A stretch of 64,000 nt of DNA from Lentisphaerota bacterium (lineage in GTDB: Bacteria > Verrucomicrobiota > Lentisphaeria > Victivallales > Victivallaceae), in contig SUVV01000003.1 in the NCBI GenBank assembly GCA_015061805.1, positions 1 to 64,000 of the forward strand, written 5' to 3'. A model generated the notes under the pieces. The model ran no database searches. It saw only the letters and a program-made list of their open reading frames with translations, and was not told the origin of the DNA. The position numbers and the translations under genes were made by a program. Shown piece by piece: positions 17,301 through 24,975 of this stretch. Positions within the stretch are counted from its first letter, which is position 1, and every line of letters begins with the position of its first letter.

Positions 17301-17494
17301 AAGGTTTCGTCATCATCGACCACAAGACCCATCCTGCCGCCCACGACGCCGAAAAATACGCCGCTTCCTGCGCCGGACAGTTATCGCTCTACCGCCAGGC
17401 CGTCGAAGCCGCCACCGGCAAAAAAGTTCTGCAAACCATCATCCACCTCCCCAACCTCAGCAGATGCTATGAAGTAAAAATAAAGGATAAGTGA
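14345..17494 (+). CDS. AddA-like UvrD/Rep helicase fused to PD-(D/E)XK nuclease
   Basis: This 1049-residue protein has the order of AddA. SF1 helicase motifs are a P-loop ASADSGKT (residues 9-16), MVDEFQDTSPIQ (about 329), VGDPKPAIYGFRG (about 358), TYHKSKGLEFPVV (about 675) and FYVGLTRARDH (about 754). The nuclease at the end has AFHDYIA (about 903), GFIDMLLE (about 976), IIDHKTHP (about 989) and QLSLYRQ (about 1011). The P-loop has Asp where AxxGSGKT proteins usually have Gly. Housekeeping AddAB processes broken ends for recombination. Here the pair sits in an island with a GmrSD-like gene 1 bp downstream, so antiviral DNA degradation is a plausible role. GGGGAG precedes the ATG. Confidence 0.88.
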   Translation: MENINLIKASADSGKTHRLMELLSEKLSAGVSPEGLLATTFTVKAAAELQSRIRQELLKGSSPEMASRVFDGLIGTVNGVCGQLLSEYSIESGLSPALDVLPEDNADTIFAAAIHNVIEKHKDGLEEIASRLNLNPLKENFYGQTSDWRKDVRKIVNLARSNAIDKVGLQMCAEKSCAALQEIFPGNISLSLKDITDQVSQYKDLDAQGGNTKKSVESIKNFCNFPTWSGAAGLANCTYTKTKDPDFESPIGIINEIGKQVLNSKELFDDVTAMIRGVFACAAEALEAYAEYKKAFGLVDFVDQESRVLDLLNNNESFQKLMAQRINQIMVDEFQDTSPIQLALFLKLNEYSQNGSVWVGDPKPAIYGFRGTDPELMEAVAAGIKNVQTLEYSWRSKKNLVNFSNEIFKRAFANTPENEVVLGIPPKRKEEAKGGKLEAWHIIGGKAEDRIAALAKGIAGLIRDKGVSPGDIGVLFWSNKECADLANALAKWNISASAPAGNLLEQTECQLVMAAYRYCIDHSDTAALVTLTALYGEEPDWLNKICKAKQEQLALPEAERKTCDPFAGIKEAQWLKKLVKPKDSTPLEILEHVISVLELDKKIAAMSNPDLRMSNLDELRKVCNDYMNQALVNRSAATPAGFVAMLANDEKKSASGFGENTVNIMTYHKSKGLEFPVVILGSLDSEGKSNAFDIRTVGAEKFDINDPLANRTIHYWPWPFGNLKNVAGLDAILANNPLQQYVKEREIEEGKRLFYVGLTRARDHIIFAMEKKIPKKEDPYLAINWLDSLTNENIFHFPKPEDCIGKIEIGVKEDKNDTTCESTVSENKEFEIETKILTPLEDIVPLPSPAVYADETVFCEGKPARKSPSSEKVDGVAFLLTQWDYFTGKIKCEKGKFNQLGSAFHDYIALNPQKNGKLYAQRLLENYGTAQSVEPEVLVECCQNLYNWLNSAYPGAKISCEVPMTYHNAEGTLYQGFIDMLLELPEGFVIIDHKTHPAAHDAEKYAASCAGQLSLYRQAVEAATGKKVLQTIIHLPNLSRCYEVKIKDK

Positions 17495-17495
17495 A

Positions 17496-20315
17496 ATGAG
17501 TAATGAAAACAACAACAACAACTATTGGTCTATTCAGAAATTATTGAAAAACAGTTCATCTATCGGAGTTCCACATTTTCAGCGCGGCTATGTATGGAAC
17601 GAAGCCAATATTTCTGCCCTTCTTGAATCGTTGTATTTTGATACCCCCTGCGGAAATATTGTACTGTGGAAAATCCCAGAAATGGATAAAAGTAAAAGTG
17701 AAGATTACGGTGTGCCGTTGACTGCTCAAAATGATAAAAACAAAATTGAACAATTTATTATTGATGGTCAGCAGCGTACCCGCAGTTTGCTGTCCGTATT
17801 TTGTCCCGGTAAAGATTCCACAGAAGCTACTGGAAATGACACTGAAAGCAATAATTCTGAAGATAAAAACGATAGTGATCAGTCTGATGAAAATGCAACT
17901 GATGCTCAAAAACATATTCCCTATGTGTGGGCAGTAAATTTGGCAAGATTCGCTGAAACAGTATTGGATGACAAATACAAAGACCTTTTGGATTTCCCCT
18001 CGCACAATCCAGCAGGACTTTTTGTAAAAATTCGTGATCCCCAAAAGCAAAAAGAGGCATATATTGAATATGTCAAAGAAAAAATAGAGAATGTGAAAAA
18101 GCAAAAAGAGAATGCGACGGAGCCCAAAGATGGTTCGGAAGCAAAAAACGATGAAAAAAAGAAGAAGCAAACTATCACCTTTTCTCCGGAATACAGATGT
18201 CAATATAACTTCATTCCTTTGAGCTTTTTCTTTAACTTGGATAATCCGAAACAAGTGTCTGTTAAGGTTAATATGCAATATTCTGTTGAGGAATACTCTC
18301 CTTTATCCAGATCTGCGGAAGACTATATCTCTGAAAAGGAATCTGAAGAGATAAAAGTACTTTTTGATGAGTTGCCGGACAACGCAGTTTTTATAAAATA
18401 TAAAAATACATCTGGTGAAAAAAATCCAGAAAACTTAAAAAGCCTTCTTGATGATTTGAAAAGTAAGCTGGCAAAAATGTTAACAAGAGAACTGGCGGTC
18501 CGGGTACTTGAGACCACTGATCTCAGCGATGTGATCCATACATTCATCCGTATCAACAGCGGTGGAAAAGCTGTTCAGGAAGAAGAAAAAACTCTTGCCC
18601 GGTTGGTTCAGTTATCTCCTGAAAAAACTGATGACAAAGAAAAAAAAGGTGCTTTTTCTGTACTGAAAGATTTGTTTAATAAAATTCACCCGGGAGAAGA
18701 TGGGGAAATAAATGAACACCTGCAGCGTTTGAAAGAAAACCGTTTCGGCTTTCGTCTGTTTATCCGGGTTTTTGTTCTGGCTGCCAACTATCATACTGGC
18801 AAGGCAATGGGAACCCAAGCCATGTCCTTTTCTGCCATTCAGAATAATGAACGGCTGGAAAGTGAAGAAGGACAAGAGAAAATACCGGAAATTTGGGAAT
18901 GTGTAAAAAGTGTTACACTGGCGGTTTATGATCTTTTGACAGAAAAATTACACTTCGATACGCTGGCATTTCTGCCGGACAGCCGCTCTTTGCGACCTGT
19001 ATTTATGTTGTTGATAAAGTATCCGAAGTTCATGGAAGATAACAAGATCAAAGACGCATATAAGCCGCACATGGCATATATCCTGCTCAGTCTTTTACTG
19101 GGAGCAGGAGATTCCGAAATAGATATTATGAACTTTGTGACCCAAATCCGTAATTCTCCGCTTGACGGCTGTTCACTGCTCAAACTACTGACGACAGCTC
19201 CTCGGGAAGAAATTACCGTAGATAAAATCCGTACAATTATCGGTCTCAATAAGGTGGATTGTCCCGAAGACAAGTTCATCGAAGCAACATTTTTGAAAGA
19301 CTGCAATGCCTTGATGACCATTTGGGAAAAAATCCGCAATGCCGGAAATGAAGGATGTTTGGAAGATAACCTCAAGAAGAAATTTCCAAATGTCAACGCT
19401 TTAACTAACCGCTACATCTTACTGCTCTATGTTTTGGAAAGGCATTTGGGAGCTGTTGACTTCCACGGAAAAAGCCTTGAAAACATCCTGGATGAAAATG
19501 GAAAACCATTAGATTTCAGTCGTTTTAACGGCAAGCGCGAGATCCAAGCCAACATGAAATCTGTTTGCGGTCAGTCTGAAAATCCACCAGAAAAGCAGCA
19601 TATAGTTCCTTATTATTGGCTGCACAACGGAAGTGAAGATACTGAGCCGACAAAGGGTCGAAAATCCAACGATTATGCGAATAATATTGGTAATATCACT
19701 TACATTTCACGCGAGCTGAATCATTACGAAACCGGCGGTTTGGGAAGATATTGGCTCAATCTTGAAGCTGCGGATCCTATTTTGCTGGGGGGACATATTA
19801 TTTCTGAAGATGCAAAAACACTTTATAACTCAATGACACCCAATACAACGATTTCAATGGCTGAAAACTCGAATTTTGACATTTGGGTTACACAGCGGCG
19901 AGCAGATATTGCAAAAGCATTCTGCACTTGGGTAGAAAAATTAAGACAAGAAGCCCTGGAAAAAGCATTGTCTGAAAAAATTCCTCACGCCAGAAGATTG
20001 ATTCCACCTTGTGCTGAAAAGCAGAGAAAAGCTGAAGAAAGTAAAACCGTTTTTAAGTATCAGTGGGCTGATATTATGACCGAGGTTTGGCAGTGGAAGG
20101 ATCTGGGCTTTGAAAATCAAAAATTACTGGCTGCACTGCATAATCAAGCCCAGTGTTACATCAAATTAACCCAAGATGGAAACAATTCTTATGAGTTGTT
20201 TATGCGTAAACAGGACCAAACGGTGGCAAGTAAAGTAGGTGCAAAAGAATCAAACGAAATTATCTCAGAAGCTTTGGGAAGATTCCGTTATGATAAAAAG
20301 AAAAAAGAGCAATGA
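17496..20315 (+). CDS. DUF262/DUF1524 (GmrSD-like) protein
   Basis: This 939-residue protein has an N-terminal DUF262 ParB-like nucleotidase domain, with VPHFQRGYVWN near residue 25 and the hallmark FIIDGQQRTRSLLS (about 86-99). Near residue 700 is a DUF1524-like HNH region: QHIVPYYWL, then NIGNITYISRELN. A charged low-complexity stretch (about 110-145 and 185-225) separates parts of the N-terminal domain. GmrSD and SspE proteins with this pairing use NTP hydrolysis to restrict modified phage DNA. The gene begins 1 bp after the AddA-like stop and overlaps the next gene by 4 bp. It is more AT-rich than its upstream neighbours. Confidence 0.85.
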   Translation: MSNENNNNNYWSIQKLLKNSSSIGVPHFQRGYVWNEANISALLESLYFDTPCGNIVLWKIPEMDKSKSEDYGVPLTAQNDKNKIEQFIIDGQQRTRSLLSVFCPGKDSTEATGNDTESNNSEDKNDSDQSDENATDAQKHIPYVWAVNLARFAETVLDDKYKDLLDFPSHNPAGLFVKIRDPQKQKEAYIEYVKEKIENVKKQKENATEPKDGSEAKNDEKKKKQTITFSPEYRCQYNFIPLSFFFNLDNPKQVSVKVNMQYSVEEYSPLSRSAEDYISEKESEEIKVLFDELPDNAVFIKYKNTSGEKNPENLKSLLDDLKSKLAKMLTRELAVRVLETTDLSDVIHTFIRINSGGKAVQEEEKTLARLVQLSPEKTDDKEKKGAFSVLKDLFNKIHPGEDGEINEHLQRLKENRFGFRLFIRVFVLAANYHTGKAMGTQAMSFSAIQNNERLESEEGQEKIPEIWECVKSVTLAVYDLLTEKLHFDTLAFLPDSRSLRPVFMLLIKYPKFMEDNKIKDAYKPHMAYILLSLLLGAGDSEIDIMNFVTQIRNSPLDGCSLLKLLTTAPREEITVDKIRTIIGLNKVDCPEDKFIEATFLKDCNALMTIWEKIRNAGNEGCLEDNLKKKFPNVNALTNRYILLLYVLERHLGAVDFHGKSLENILDENGKPLDFSRFNGKREIQANMKSVCGQSENPPEKQHIVPYYWLHNGSEDTEPTKGRKSNDYANNIGNITYISRELNHYETGGLGRYWLNLEAADPILLGGHIISEDAKTLYNSMTPNTTISMAENSNFDIWVTQRRADIAKAFCTWVEKLRQEALEKALSEKIPHARRLIPPCAEKQRKAEESKTVFKYQWADIMTEVWQWKDLGFENQKLLAALHNQAQCYIKLTQDGNNSYELFMRKQDQTVASKVGAKESNEIISEALGRFRYDKKKKEQ

Positions 20316-20773
20316 ATACCGCAAAAAAAGTCCAGGAATTTGAAGAGGTGCGTCAGCGTTACGCCGAACTGCGCAGAGAACAGAAAAAACTGATACGGGA
20401 GTATTTGAACTCCAAAGGATTTGACGTTTCCTGCGCTCAGGGGATCGGAGATTATACCTGCGGCGGCAAGTTCAAGGTCCCTTATGATCTTTCCAACTGG
20501 CAGTGGCTGTATGTCAAAGAAAATGGCAAAAAAGTCATGATGATCAGTTTGCAGACATTCGATCAGGATAAAAACTCCAAAAACTATCACGTTCTGATGG
20601 ATCGTCTGGGGATCTTTGTCTACGGCGATGCCGAAACTCCGAAAGAATCCTACCACGAAATGAAACAGACTGATATTGATCTGCCCATGACAAAAGAAAA
20701 ATTGGAACAACTAGCTGAACTTGTGAAAGCAAATATGCCGTTTGCCAATCAGAAATCCCCCTCTGATCGCTGA
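20312..20773 (+). CDS. Unknown small protein ending the AddAB/GmrSD-like operon
   Basis: This 153-residue soluble protein starts with a likely coiled coil (VQEFEEVRQRYAELRREQKK), then a mixed core containing GIGDYTCGGKFKVPYDLSNW and MISLQTFDQDKN. No family is recognised. Its ATG overlaps the DUF262 gene's stop (ATGA), so it is made with that protein and probably acts with it. Confidence 0.75.
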   Translation: MNTAKKVQEFEEVRQRYAELRREQKKLIREYLNSKGFDVSCAQGIGDYTCGGKFKVPYDLSNWQWLYVKENGKKVMMISLQTFDQDKNSKNYHVLMDRLGIFVYGDAETPKESYHEMKQTDIDLPMTKEKLEQLAELVKANMPFANQKSPSDR

Positions 20774-20854
20774 AATAAGGAGAAAAAGCAATAAATCAAT
20801 GCTGATTTTTTGAGCAGCGTTACAACGGCATCGACAACATGACAAAAAATCCAT

Positions 20855-20880
20855 AAGTTTTTAAAAAACGTCATATAGGA
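20855..20880 (+). promoter_or_regulatory. GTCATATA promoter-like element, copy 1
   Basis: A T-tract, an A-tract, CGTCATATA and GG lies 39 bp upstream of the 51-residue protein gene. This is the first of seven copies of the element in the island. Confidence 0.6.
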
Positions 20881-20918
20881 AAGGAGATCTTATCAACCAT
20901 CAATAGAAAGGATGAAAT

Positions 20919-21074
20919 ATGAAGCATTGCTGCGAGCAGATGACCTATATGGTCGAAGAGGAAAACAGTATCGTTTTTGTATCGAGAACCAAAGAGTACG
21001 GCGTTCCGATCCTGGACGGCGGCAGCTCTTTTCTGATTATAAAATATTGCCCCTGGTGCGGTAAAGAACTTTGA
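20919..21074 (+). CDS. Small Cys-rich protein (DUF6980-like)
   Basis: This 51-residue protein begins MKHCCEQM and ends IIKYCPWCGKEL, with EYGVPILDGGSSF between. The CC and CxxC pairs probably bind one zinc. I recognise the pattern from a widespread uncharacterised family, probably DUF6980. GAAAGGA precedes the ATG. It starts a two-gene unit with the next gene. Confidence 0.75.
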   Translation: MKHCCEQMTYMVEEENSIVFVSRTKEYGVPILDGGSSFLIIKYCPWCGKEL

Positions 21075-21087
21075 GGCGGAATTCTAT

Positions 21088-21573
21088 ATGGAAACTTGTG
21101 AACTTGAAAAAATCCTGAATGATATCAGTGATCTCAAATATACCACTGAATGCAGCAATACAATATTTTCAGGATGTGAAGTGGCAATGCATTATAATAG
21201 AGATGGTAGATGGACGGTTTGGTTGACAGACAGTATTGATGCTGTCGATGGTTTTTATCATGCCGCAGGAGCATACCGGTATGTCGATGGAGAACTTGGA
21301 GAGGATGTTTTGGAAGTATCCGAATGTGATTGCGACAAGTTTTGCGGCGACAATGCTTTCAGCACTTGCGGTAAAACTTTGGAAGAGGCCGTAAATAAAC
21401 TTGCTGCCAAAGTGGCAATTCTGCGGCAAAATCCTGATTATATTCTTGTTTTTCCCGGGGAAGAGATAATGCCACAGGAATTTTTGAGCGAAGAAGAGTA
21501 TTTGGATTTAAAAAATGAGGTAGAAAAAGATTATGAGCTGTGGCGCTCAATGAAAGAGCAGAAAAAATCATAA
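21088..21573 (+). CDS. Unknown acidic protein, 161 residues
   Basis: No family is recognised. The soluble, acidic protein contains a WTVWLTDSIDAVDGFY segment, a Cys-rich patch (VSECDCDKFCG), and a helix typical of small immunity or phage-associated proteins (TLEEAVNKLAAKVAILRQNP). It follows the small Cys protein by 13 bp and is probably co-transcribed. Confidence 0.7.
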   Translation: METCELEKILNDISDLKYTTECSNTIFSGCEVAMHYNRDGRWTVWLTDSIDAVDGFYHAAGAYRYVDGELGEDVLEVSECDCDKFCGDNAFSTCGKTLEEAVNKLAAKVAILRQNPDYILVFPGEEIMPQEFLSEEEYLDLKNEVEKDYELWRSMKEQKKS

Positions 21574-21589
21574 TTTTGAAAAATCCCAT

Positions 21590-21617
21590 TGTTTTTTAAA
21601 AATGTCATATATGAACG
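21590..21617 (+). promoter_or_regulatory. GTCATATA promoter-like element, copy 2
   Basis: TTGTTTTTTAAAAAT then GTCATATAT and GAACG lies 43 bp upstream of the repeat-protein gene. The copy at 22,981 also shares the following CAAAACAGTTT. Confidence 0.65.
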
Positions 21618-21660
21618 GCAAAACAGTTTAATCCCGGAATCGCCAAAGGAGAACATTTAC

Positions 21661-22971
21661 ATGAATGTGTTTGATAAATTAAAAAACGAAGATTGGATAG
21701 ATATTTTAAGAGAACAGCCGCAGTTAGCTGACAAGTGCGACAAGTGGAGAAAATTTAATGGCGAAGATTGGAGTTTCCTTTTGCGAGAACAGCCACAGTT
21801 CGCCGACAAGTGCGACTGGAGCAAATTGGATGGAAATGCTTGGAAATGGCTTTTACAAGAACAACCGCAGTTCGCCGACAAGTGCAATAAGTGGGGTGAA
21901 TTTGATGCCGGAGATTGGAGCTTTCTTTTGCGAGAACAACCTCAATTAGCGGACAAATGCAACAAGTGGAGGAAATTTGATAGCGTAGATTGGAGCCACC
22001 TCTTGTGTGAACAGCCGCAGTTCGCCGATAAATGCGATGAATGGGATAAATTTGATGCCGTAGATTGGCGCGAACTCTTGCGCGAACAGCCACAGTTCGC
22101 CGATAAATGCGATGAATGGGATGAATTTGATGCCAAAGATTGGAGCAGGCTTTTGCACAAACAGCCGCAGTTCGCTGATAAGTGCAACAAGTGGAGAAAA
22201 TTTGATAATAAAACTTGGAACGGGCTTTTACAAGAACAGCCGCAGTTCGCTGATAAGTGCAACAAGTGGAGAAAATTTAAAACCGAAGATTGGATATATC
22301 TTTTAATAGAACAGCCACAGTTCGCCGATAAGTGCGACAAATGGGATGATTTTGATGGCTATGATTGGAGCAGGCTTTTGCGAGAACAACCGCAGTTCGC
22401 CGATAAGTGCGACAAGTGGAGAAAATTTGATATCTACAGGTGGCACAAGCTTTTACAAGAACAACCACAGTTCGCCGATAAGTGCGATAAGTGGGACGAG
22501 TTTAGCGGTTTTTTTTGGCGTGAAATCTTGCGAGAACAGCCGCAGTTCGCCGATAAATGCGATGAATGGGATGAATTTGATGCCGTAAATTGGCGCGAAC
22601 TCTTGCGCGAACAGCCGCAGTTCGCCGATAAATGCGACAAGTGGGGTGAATTTGATGCCGAAGATTGGAGCCGTCTCTTGTACGAACAGCCGCAGTTCGC
22701 CGATAAATGCGACAAGTGGGGTGAATTTGATGCCGAAGATTGGAGCTTTCTTTTGCGAGAACAACCTCAATTCGCGGACAAGTGCAATAAGTGGAGAAAA
22801 TTTAATGGCGGAGATTGGAGCTGTCTCTTGTACAAACAGCCGCAGTTCGCCGATAAATGTGACTGGGAAAAATTGTATCGCAGGGCTTTGAGAGAACTTT
22901 TGCAAAAACACCCTGAATTTGCTGAAACTGTTACTCATATTTCAGTATCAGATGGGAGTAATGCCAAATAA
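21661..22971 (+). CDS. Tandem-repeat protein (W/LL/QPQFADKC repeats)
   Basis: This 436-residue protein is almost entirely 16 repeats of about 25 residues plus a degenerate seventeenth. The unit is roughly DKWxxFDxxDW, then xxLLREQPQFADKC. A few units are 24 residues (CDWSKL variants). Constant Trp, Leu-Leu, Pro, Phe and Cys suggest a helical solenoid of alpha-alpha hairpins used for binding. No enzyme motif, signal peptide or membrane segment is present. The repeats are 72 or 75 bp at DNA level, so copy number can change by recombination. Variable positions cluster before and after the DW. A diverged relative of the repeat closes the protein at 27,328. AAAGGAG precedes the ATG. Confidence 0.85.
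   Translation: MNVFDKLKNEDWIDILREQPQLADKCDKWRKFNGEDWSFLLREQPQFADKCDWSKLDGNAWKWLLQEQPQFADKCNKWGEFDAGDWSFLLREQPQLADKCNKWRKFDSVDWSHLLCEQPQFADKCDEWDKFDAVDWRELLREQPQFADKCDEWDEFDAKDWSRLLHKQPQFADKCNKWRKFDNKTWNGLLQEQPQFADKCNKWRKFKTEDWIYLLIEQPQFADKCDKWDDFDGYDWSRLLREQPQFADKCDKWRKFDIYRWHKLLQEQPQFADKCDKWDEFSGFFWREILREQPQFADKCDEWDEFDAVNWRELLREQPQFADKCDKWGEFDAEDWSRLLYEQPQFADKCDKWGEFDAEDWSFLLREQPQFADKCNKWRKFNGGDWSCLLYKQPQFADKCDWEKLYRRALRELLQKHPEFAETVTHISVSDGSNAK
21670..22905 (+). repeat. 72/75-bp coding tandem repeat array
   Basis: About 16 copies lie within one gene. Blocks such as CAGCCGCAGTTCGCCGATAA recur nearly unchanged while the segments between vary, so identity is concentrated in part of each unit. 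Confidence 0.85.
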
Positions 22972-22980
22972 AAAATCCCC

Positions 22981-23010
22981 TTGTTTTTTAAAGAACGTCA
23001 TATATAAACG
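22981..23010 (+). promoter_or_regulatory. GTCATATA promoter-like element, copy 3
   Basis: TTGTTTTTTAAAG, AAC, GTCATATAT and AAACG lies 57 bp upstream of the 86-residue ankyrin-like gene, right after the repeat-protein stop. Confidence 0.65.
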
Positions 23011-23066
23011 ACAAAACAGTTTGTCAAGTCAAACTGGGGTAATTTAATAGAAATGGGGAGTGCAAA

Positions 23067-23327
23067 ATGAATGTGCTGGACTTTTTCAGTGCGGTTTCAG
23101 AGGGAGATTTGGAAAAGGTAAAAGAGTTTTATGCCAATGGCGGAAAGGTGGATTTGAATCATAATCTTACCTATGCTTGCGGTGCAACCTGGATCATCCC
23201 TCTGCCTCTGGTTACGGCATTTCAAAAAGGATATGATGACATCGCAAAATTTCTTATTGAAAAAGGTGCCGATCCGGATGCTTATTGCAAAAAGAATAAT
23301 ATTACCCCAAGAGAAGTGAAACGATAA
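23067..23327 (+). CDS. Short ankyrin-repeat protein
   Basis: This 86-residue protein has two ankyrin-like helix pairs: FFSAVSEGDLEKVKEFYANG, then PLVTAFQKGYDDIAKFLIEK followed by GADPDAY. Ankyrin repeats bind proteins; no catalytic part is present. The ATG has GGGGAG upstream. It has its own GTCATATA element and is followed by a terminator, so it forms a single-gene unit. Confidence 0.8.
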   Translation: MNVLDFFSAVSEGDLEKVKEFYANGGKVDLNHNLTYACGATWIIPLPLVTAFQKGYDDIAKFLIEKGADPDAYCKKNNITPREVKR

Positions 23328-23390
23328 ACAGCAAAACTGTTTTTCACGGAAGAGTGAATTTTAAACTGAATTGATCTTCAGTATCAGCGG

Positions 23391-23427
23391 CTGCCGCCCG
23401 ACGTTAAGTTGAGCGGCAGTTTTTTTG
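23391..23427 (+). terminator. Terminator after the short ankyrin gene
   Basis: CTGCCGC/GCGGCAG (23,391-23,397 and 23,413-23,419) is followed by eight T. It separates this unit from the next. Confidence 0.85.
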
Positions 23428-23461
23428 TCTTTTTTCTGCCATCTATAAAAATTTTTTGGGT

Positions 23462-23489
23462 GTTTTGAAAAAAACGTCATATACAGGCG
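23462..23489 (+). promoter_or_regulatory. GTCATATA promoter-like element, copy 4
   Basis: GTTTTGAAAAAAA, CGTCATATA and CAGGCG. It is the first of two elements in tandem before the second ankyrin gene. Confidence 0.6.
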
Positions 23490-23530
23490 TATTATCTTTT
23501 TGAGATCAGCAGAAGAAAAAATTTTTTGCA

Positions 23531-23559
23531 TAATTTTTTTAAATCGTCATATATGAATG
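23531..23559 (+). promoter_or_regulatory. GTCATATA promoter-like element, copy 5
   Basis: TTTTTTTAAAT, CGTCATATAT and GAATG, 36 bp before the ankyrin gene start and about 69 bp downstream of copy 4. Confidence 0.6.
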
Positions 23560-23594
23560 TGAACAGGAAAACACAAACCAAAAGGAGATTTCTT

Positions 23595-24281
23595 ATGGAT
23601 GACTGGACGATTGCAAATACGTGGGGAGTTCTTGACCGCTTTGCCGAAGAAAAAGCCAATGCTGAATTTATTTCTGCATGTAAAAACGGCGATCTCAGCA
23701 AAATCGAATTTGAATTGCAGCATGGCCGCGATCCCAATCTCGCGATTTTGAAAAAATCACCGCTCTGGTATGCTAAAAACAATCCAGAGGCAATCAAATT
23801 GCTGTTGGAATATGGCGCCGCGCCGGAATTGTATGAATTTTACCATTTTTGCCGGAGATTTTTTAAAGACGAACTTCTGGAACTTTGCAAACTGTATCTG
23901 ATCAATGCCGACGGTCGGGATATTTTCAAACGGCTGCAGAACGGAAAACGTGAACTGGAAAAACGGTACGACGTATGCCGCCAAGCCGGTTATAAAACCA
24001 TTATGGAATATAACCGGAATGCTGATTTGCAGTTCAAAAAATATTTTATGGTCTTTCCTTTTATTCACATCTTGCACGATGAAGAACTGAAACTTCTTGT
24101 CGATATTGCCAACAAAGGTCGGGCGGCAGATATCCACGTTGCCATCGGCTCGGTGGATGACGAATTACCTGTTGAGCTGGCAATGTCCTGTCAGGAAAAA
24201 ATTTCTGCCCCCCTCGGAGCAAATACCCTGCAGGATTGGTATTGTTCCAGTTACTCTGTAAACTCTTTTTCCCGGATGTAA
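23595..24281 (+). CDS. Ankyrin-like protein, 228 residues
   Basis: The N-terminal 100 residues hold ankyrin-like helices (EFISACKNGDLSKIEFELQH, then GRDPNLAILKKSPLWYAKNN and PEAIKLLLEYGAAPEL). The rest is not recognised: RDIFKRLQNGKRELEKRYDV, then LHDEELKLLVDIANKGRAAD. AAAGGAG precedes the ATG. Two GTCATATA elements lie upstream. A binding role is likely; the partner is unknown. Confidence 0.75.
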   Translation: MDDWTIANTWGVLDRFAEEKANAEFISACKNGDLSKIEFELQHGRDPNLAILKKSPLWYAKNNPEAIKLLLEYGAAPELYEFYHFCRRFFKDELLELCKLYLINADGRDIFKRLQNGKRELEKRYDVCRQAGYKTIMEYNRNADLQFKKYFMVFPFIHILHDEELKLLVDIANKGRAADIHVAIGSVDDELPVELAMSCQEKISAPLGANTLQDWYCSSYSVNSFSRM

Positions 24282-24294
24282 AAATTTTTTGAAT

Positions 24295-24322
24295 GATTTT
24301 TAAAAATTGTCATATAGAGGCG
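24295..24322 (+). promoter_or_regulatory. GTCATATA promoter-like element, copy 6
   Basis: GATTTTTAAAAAT, TGTCATATA and GAGGCG, followed by TAAACTCAACAC and a strong AGGAGG. The downstream leader is nearly repeated before the gene at 27,867. Confidence 0.65.
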
Positions 24323-24357
24323 TAAACTCAACACAGCAATTAAAACAGGAGGTTATT

Positions 24358-24960
24358 ATGAACAAAACAGTCAAGTCTCAACTTGTCCCGATGGTCGTTG
24401 AAAGTACCGGACACGGCGAACGCGGTTACGATATTTATTCGCGTTTGCTCAAAGATCGCATCATTCTGCTGGGAACTCCCATTGATGATGATGTCGCCAA
24501 TCTGGTTATTGCCCAGCTGCTGTTTCTGCAGGCGGAAGACCCGAAAAAGGATATTGATCTTTATATCAATTCCCCCGGCGGCTCCGTCACTGCCGGACTT
24601 GCCATTTACGACACGATCCAGACCGTTTCCTGCAATGTCAAAACTTTCTGCCTCGGTCAATGCGCCAGTATGGGGGCTGTTCTGCTCGCTGCCGGAACTC
24701 CGGGCAAACGTTTCGCTCTGCCTCACTCCCGCATCATGATCCACCAGCCCTGGGGCGGAGCGGAAGGAACGGCCGCTGACATTGAAATCCAGAGCAGAGA
24801 AATCCTGCGTCTGCGCTCCATGCTCAATAATATCCTTGCCCGGCATACCGGAAAAAATCTCAAAACCATTGAAAAAGATACCAACCGTGACTTTTTCATG
24901 TCCGCTTCCGAAGCCGCTGACTACGGCATCGTCGATTTAGTTATCAGCAACAATAAATAA
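24358..24960 (+). CDS. clpP: ClpP-family serine protease (island copy)
   Basis: This 200-residue protein has the full ClpP fold and triad: Ser in CASMGA (about 102), His in HQPWGG (about 128) and Asp in KDTNRDFF (about 175). The start [19 protein letters not shown] and the [12 protein letters not shown] oxyanion region are canonical. ClpP rings degrade proteins delivered by AAA+ unfoldases. No N-terminal propeptide like that of E. coli is obvious. It is followed 15 bp later by a tandem AAA+ ATPase, which is not ClpX- or ClpA-like in order but could supply substrates. The ATG follows AGGAGG. An extra ClpP on a mobile island is unusual. Confidence 0.92.
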   Translation: MNKTVKSQLVPMVVESTGHGERGYDIYSRLLKDRIILLGTPIDDDVANLVIAQLLFLQAEDPKKDIDLYINSPGGSVTAGLAIYDTIQTVSCNVKTFCLGQCASMGAVLLAAGTPGKRFALPHSRIMIHQPWGGAEGTAADIEIQSREILRLRSMLNNILARHTGKNLKTIEKDTNRDFFMSASEAADYGIVDLVISNNK

Positions 24961-24975
24961 TAAGGAGATAAAACG

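Noticed and set aside
16352-17344. 330-codon minus-strand frame
   Set aside because: It is antisense to the AddA-like helicase-nuclease gene with its motifs in the other strand.
21657-22938. Several long open frames on the other strand and frames of the repeat gene
   Set aside because: They follow from the 72/75-bp periodic sequence, overlap the real gene and have no start sites or family features.
21661-22971. CRISPR-like array
   Set aside because: The repeat period is coding (72 or 75 bp), stays in frame and there are no unique spacers or cas genes.
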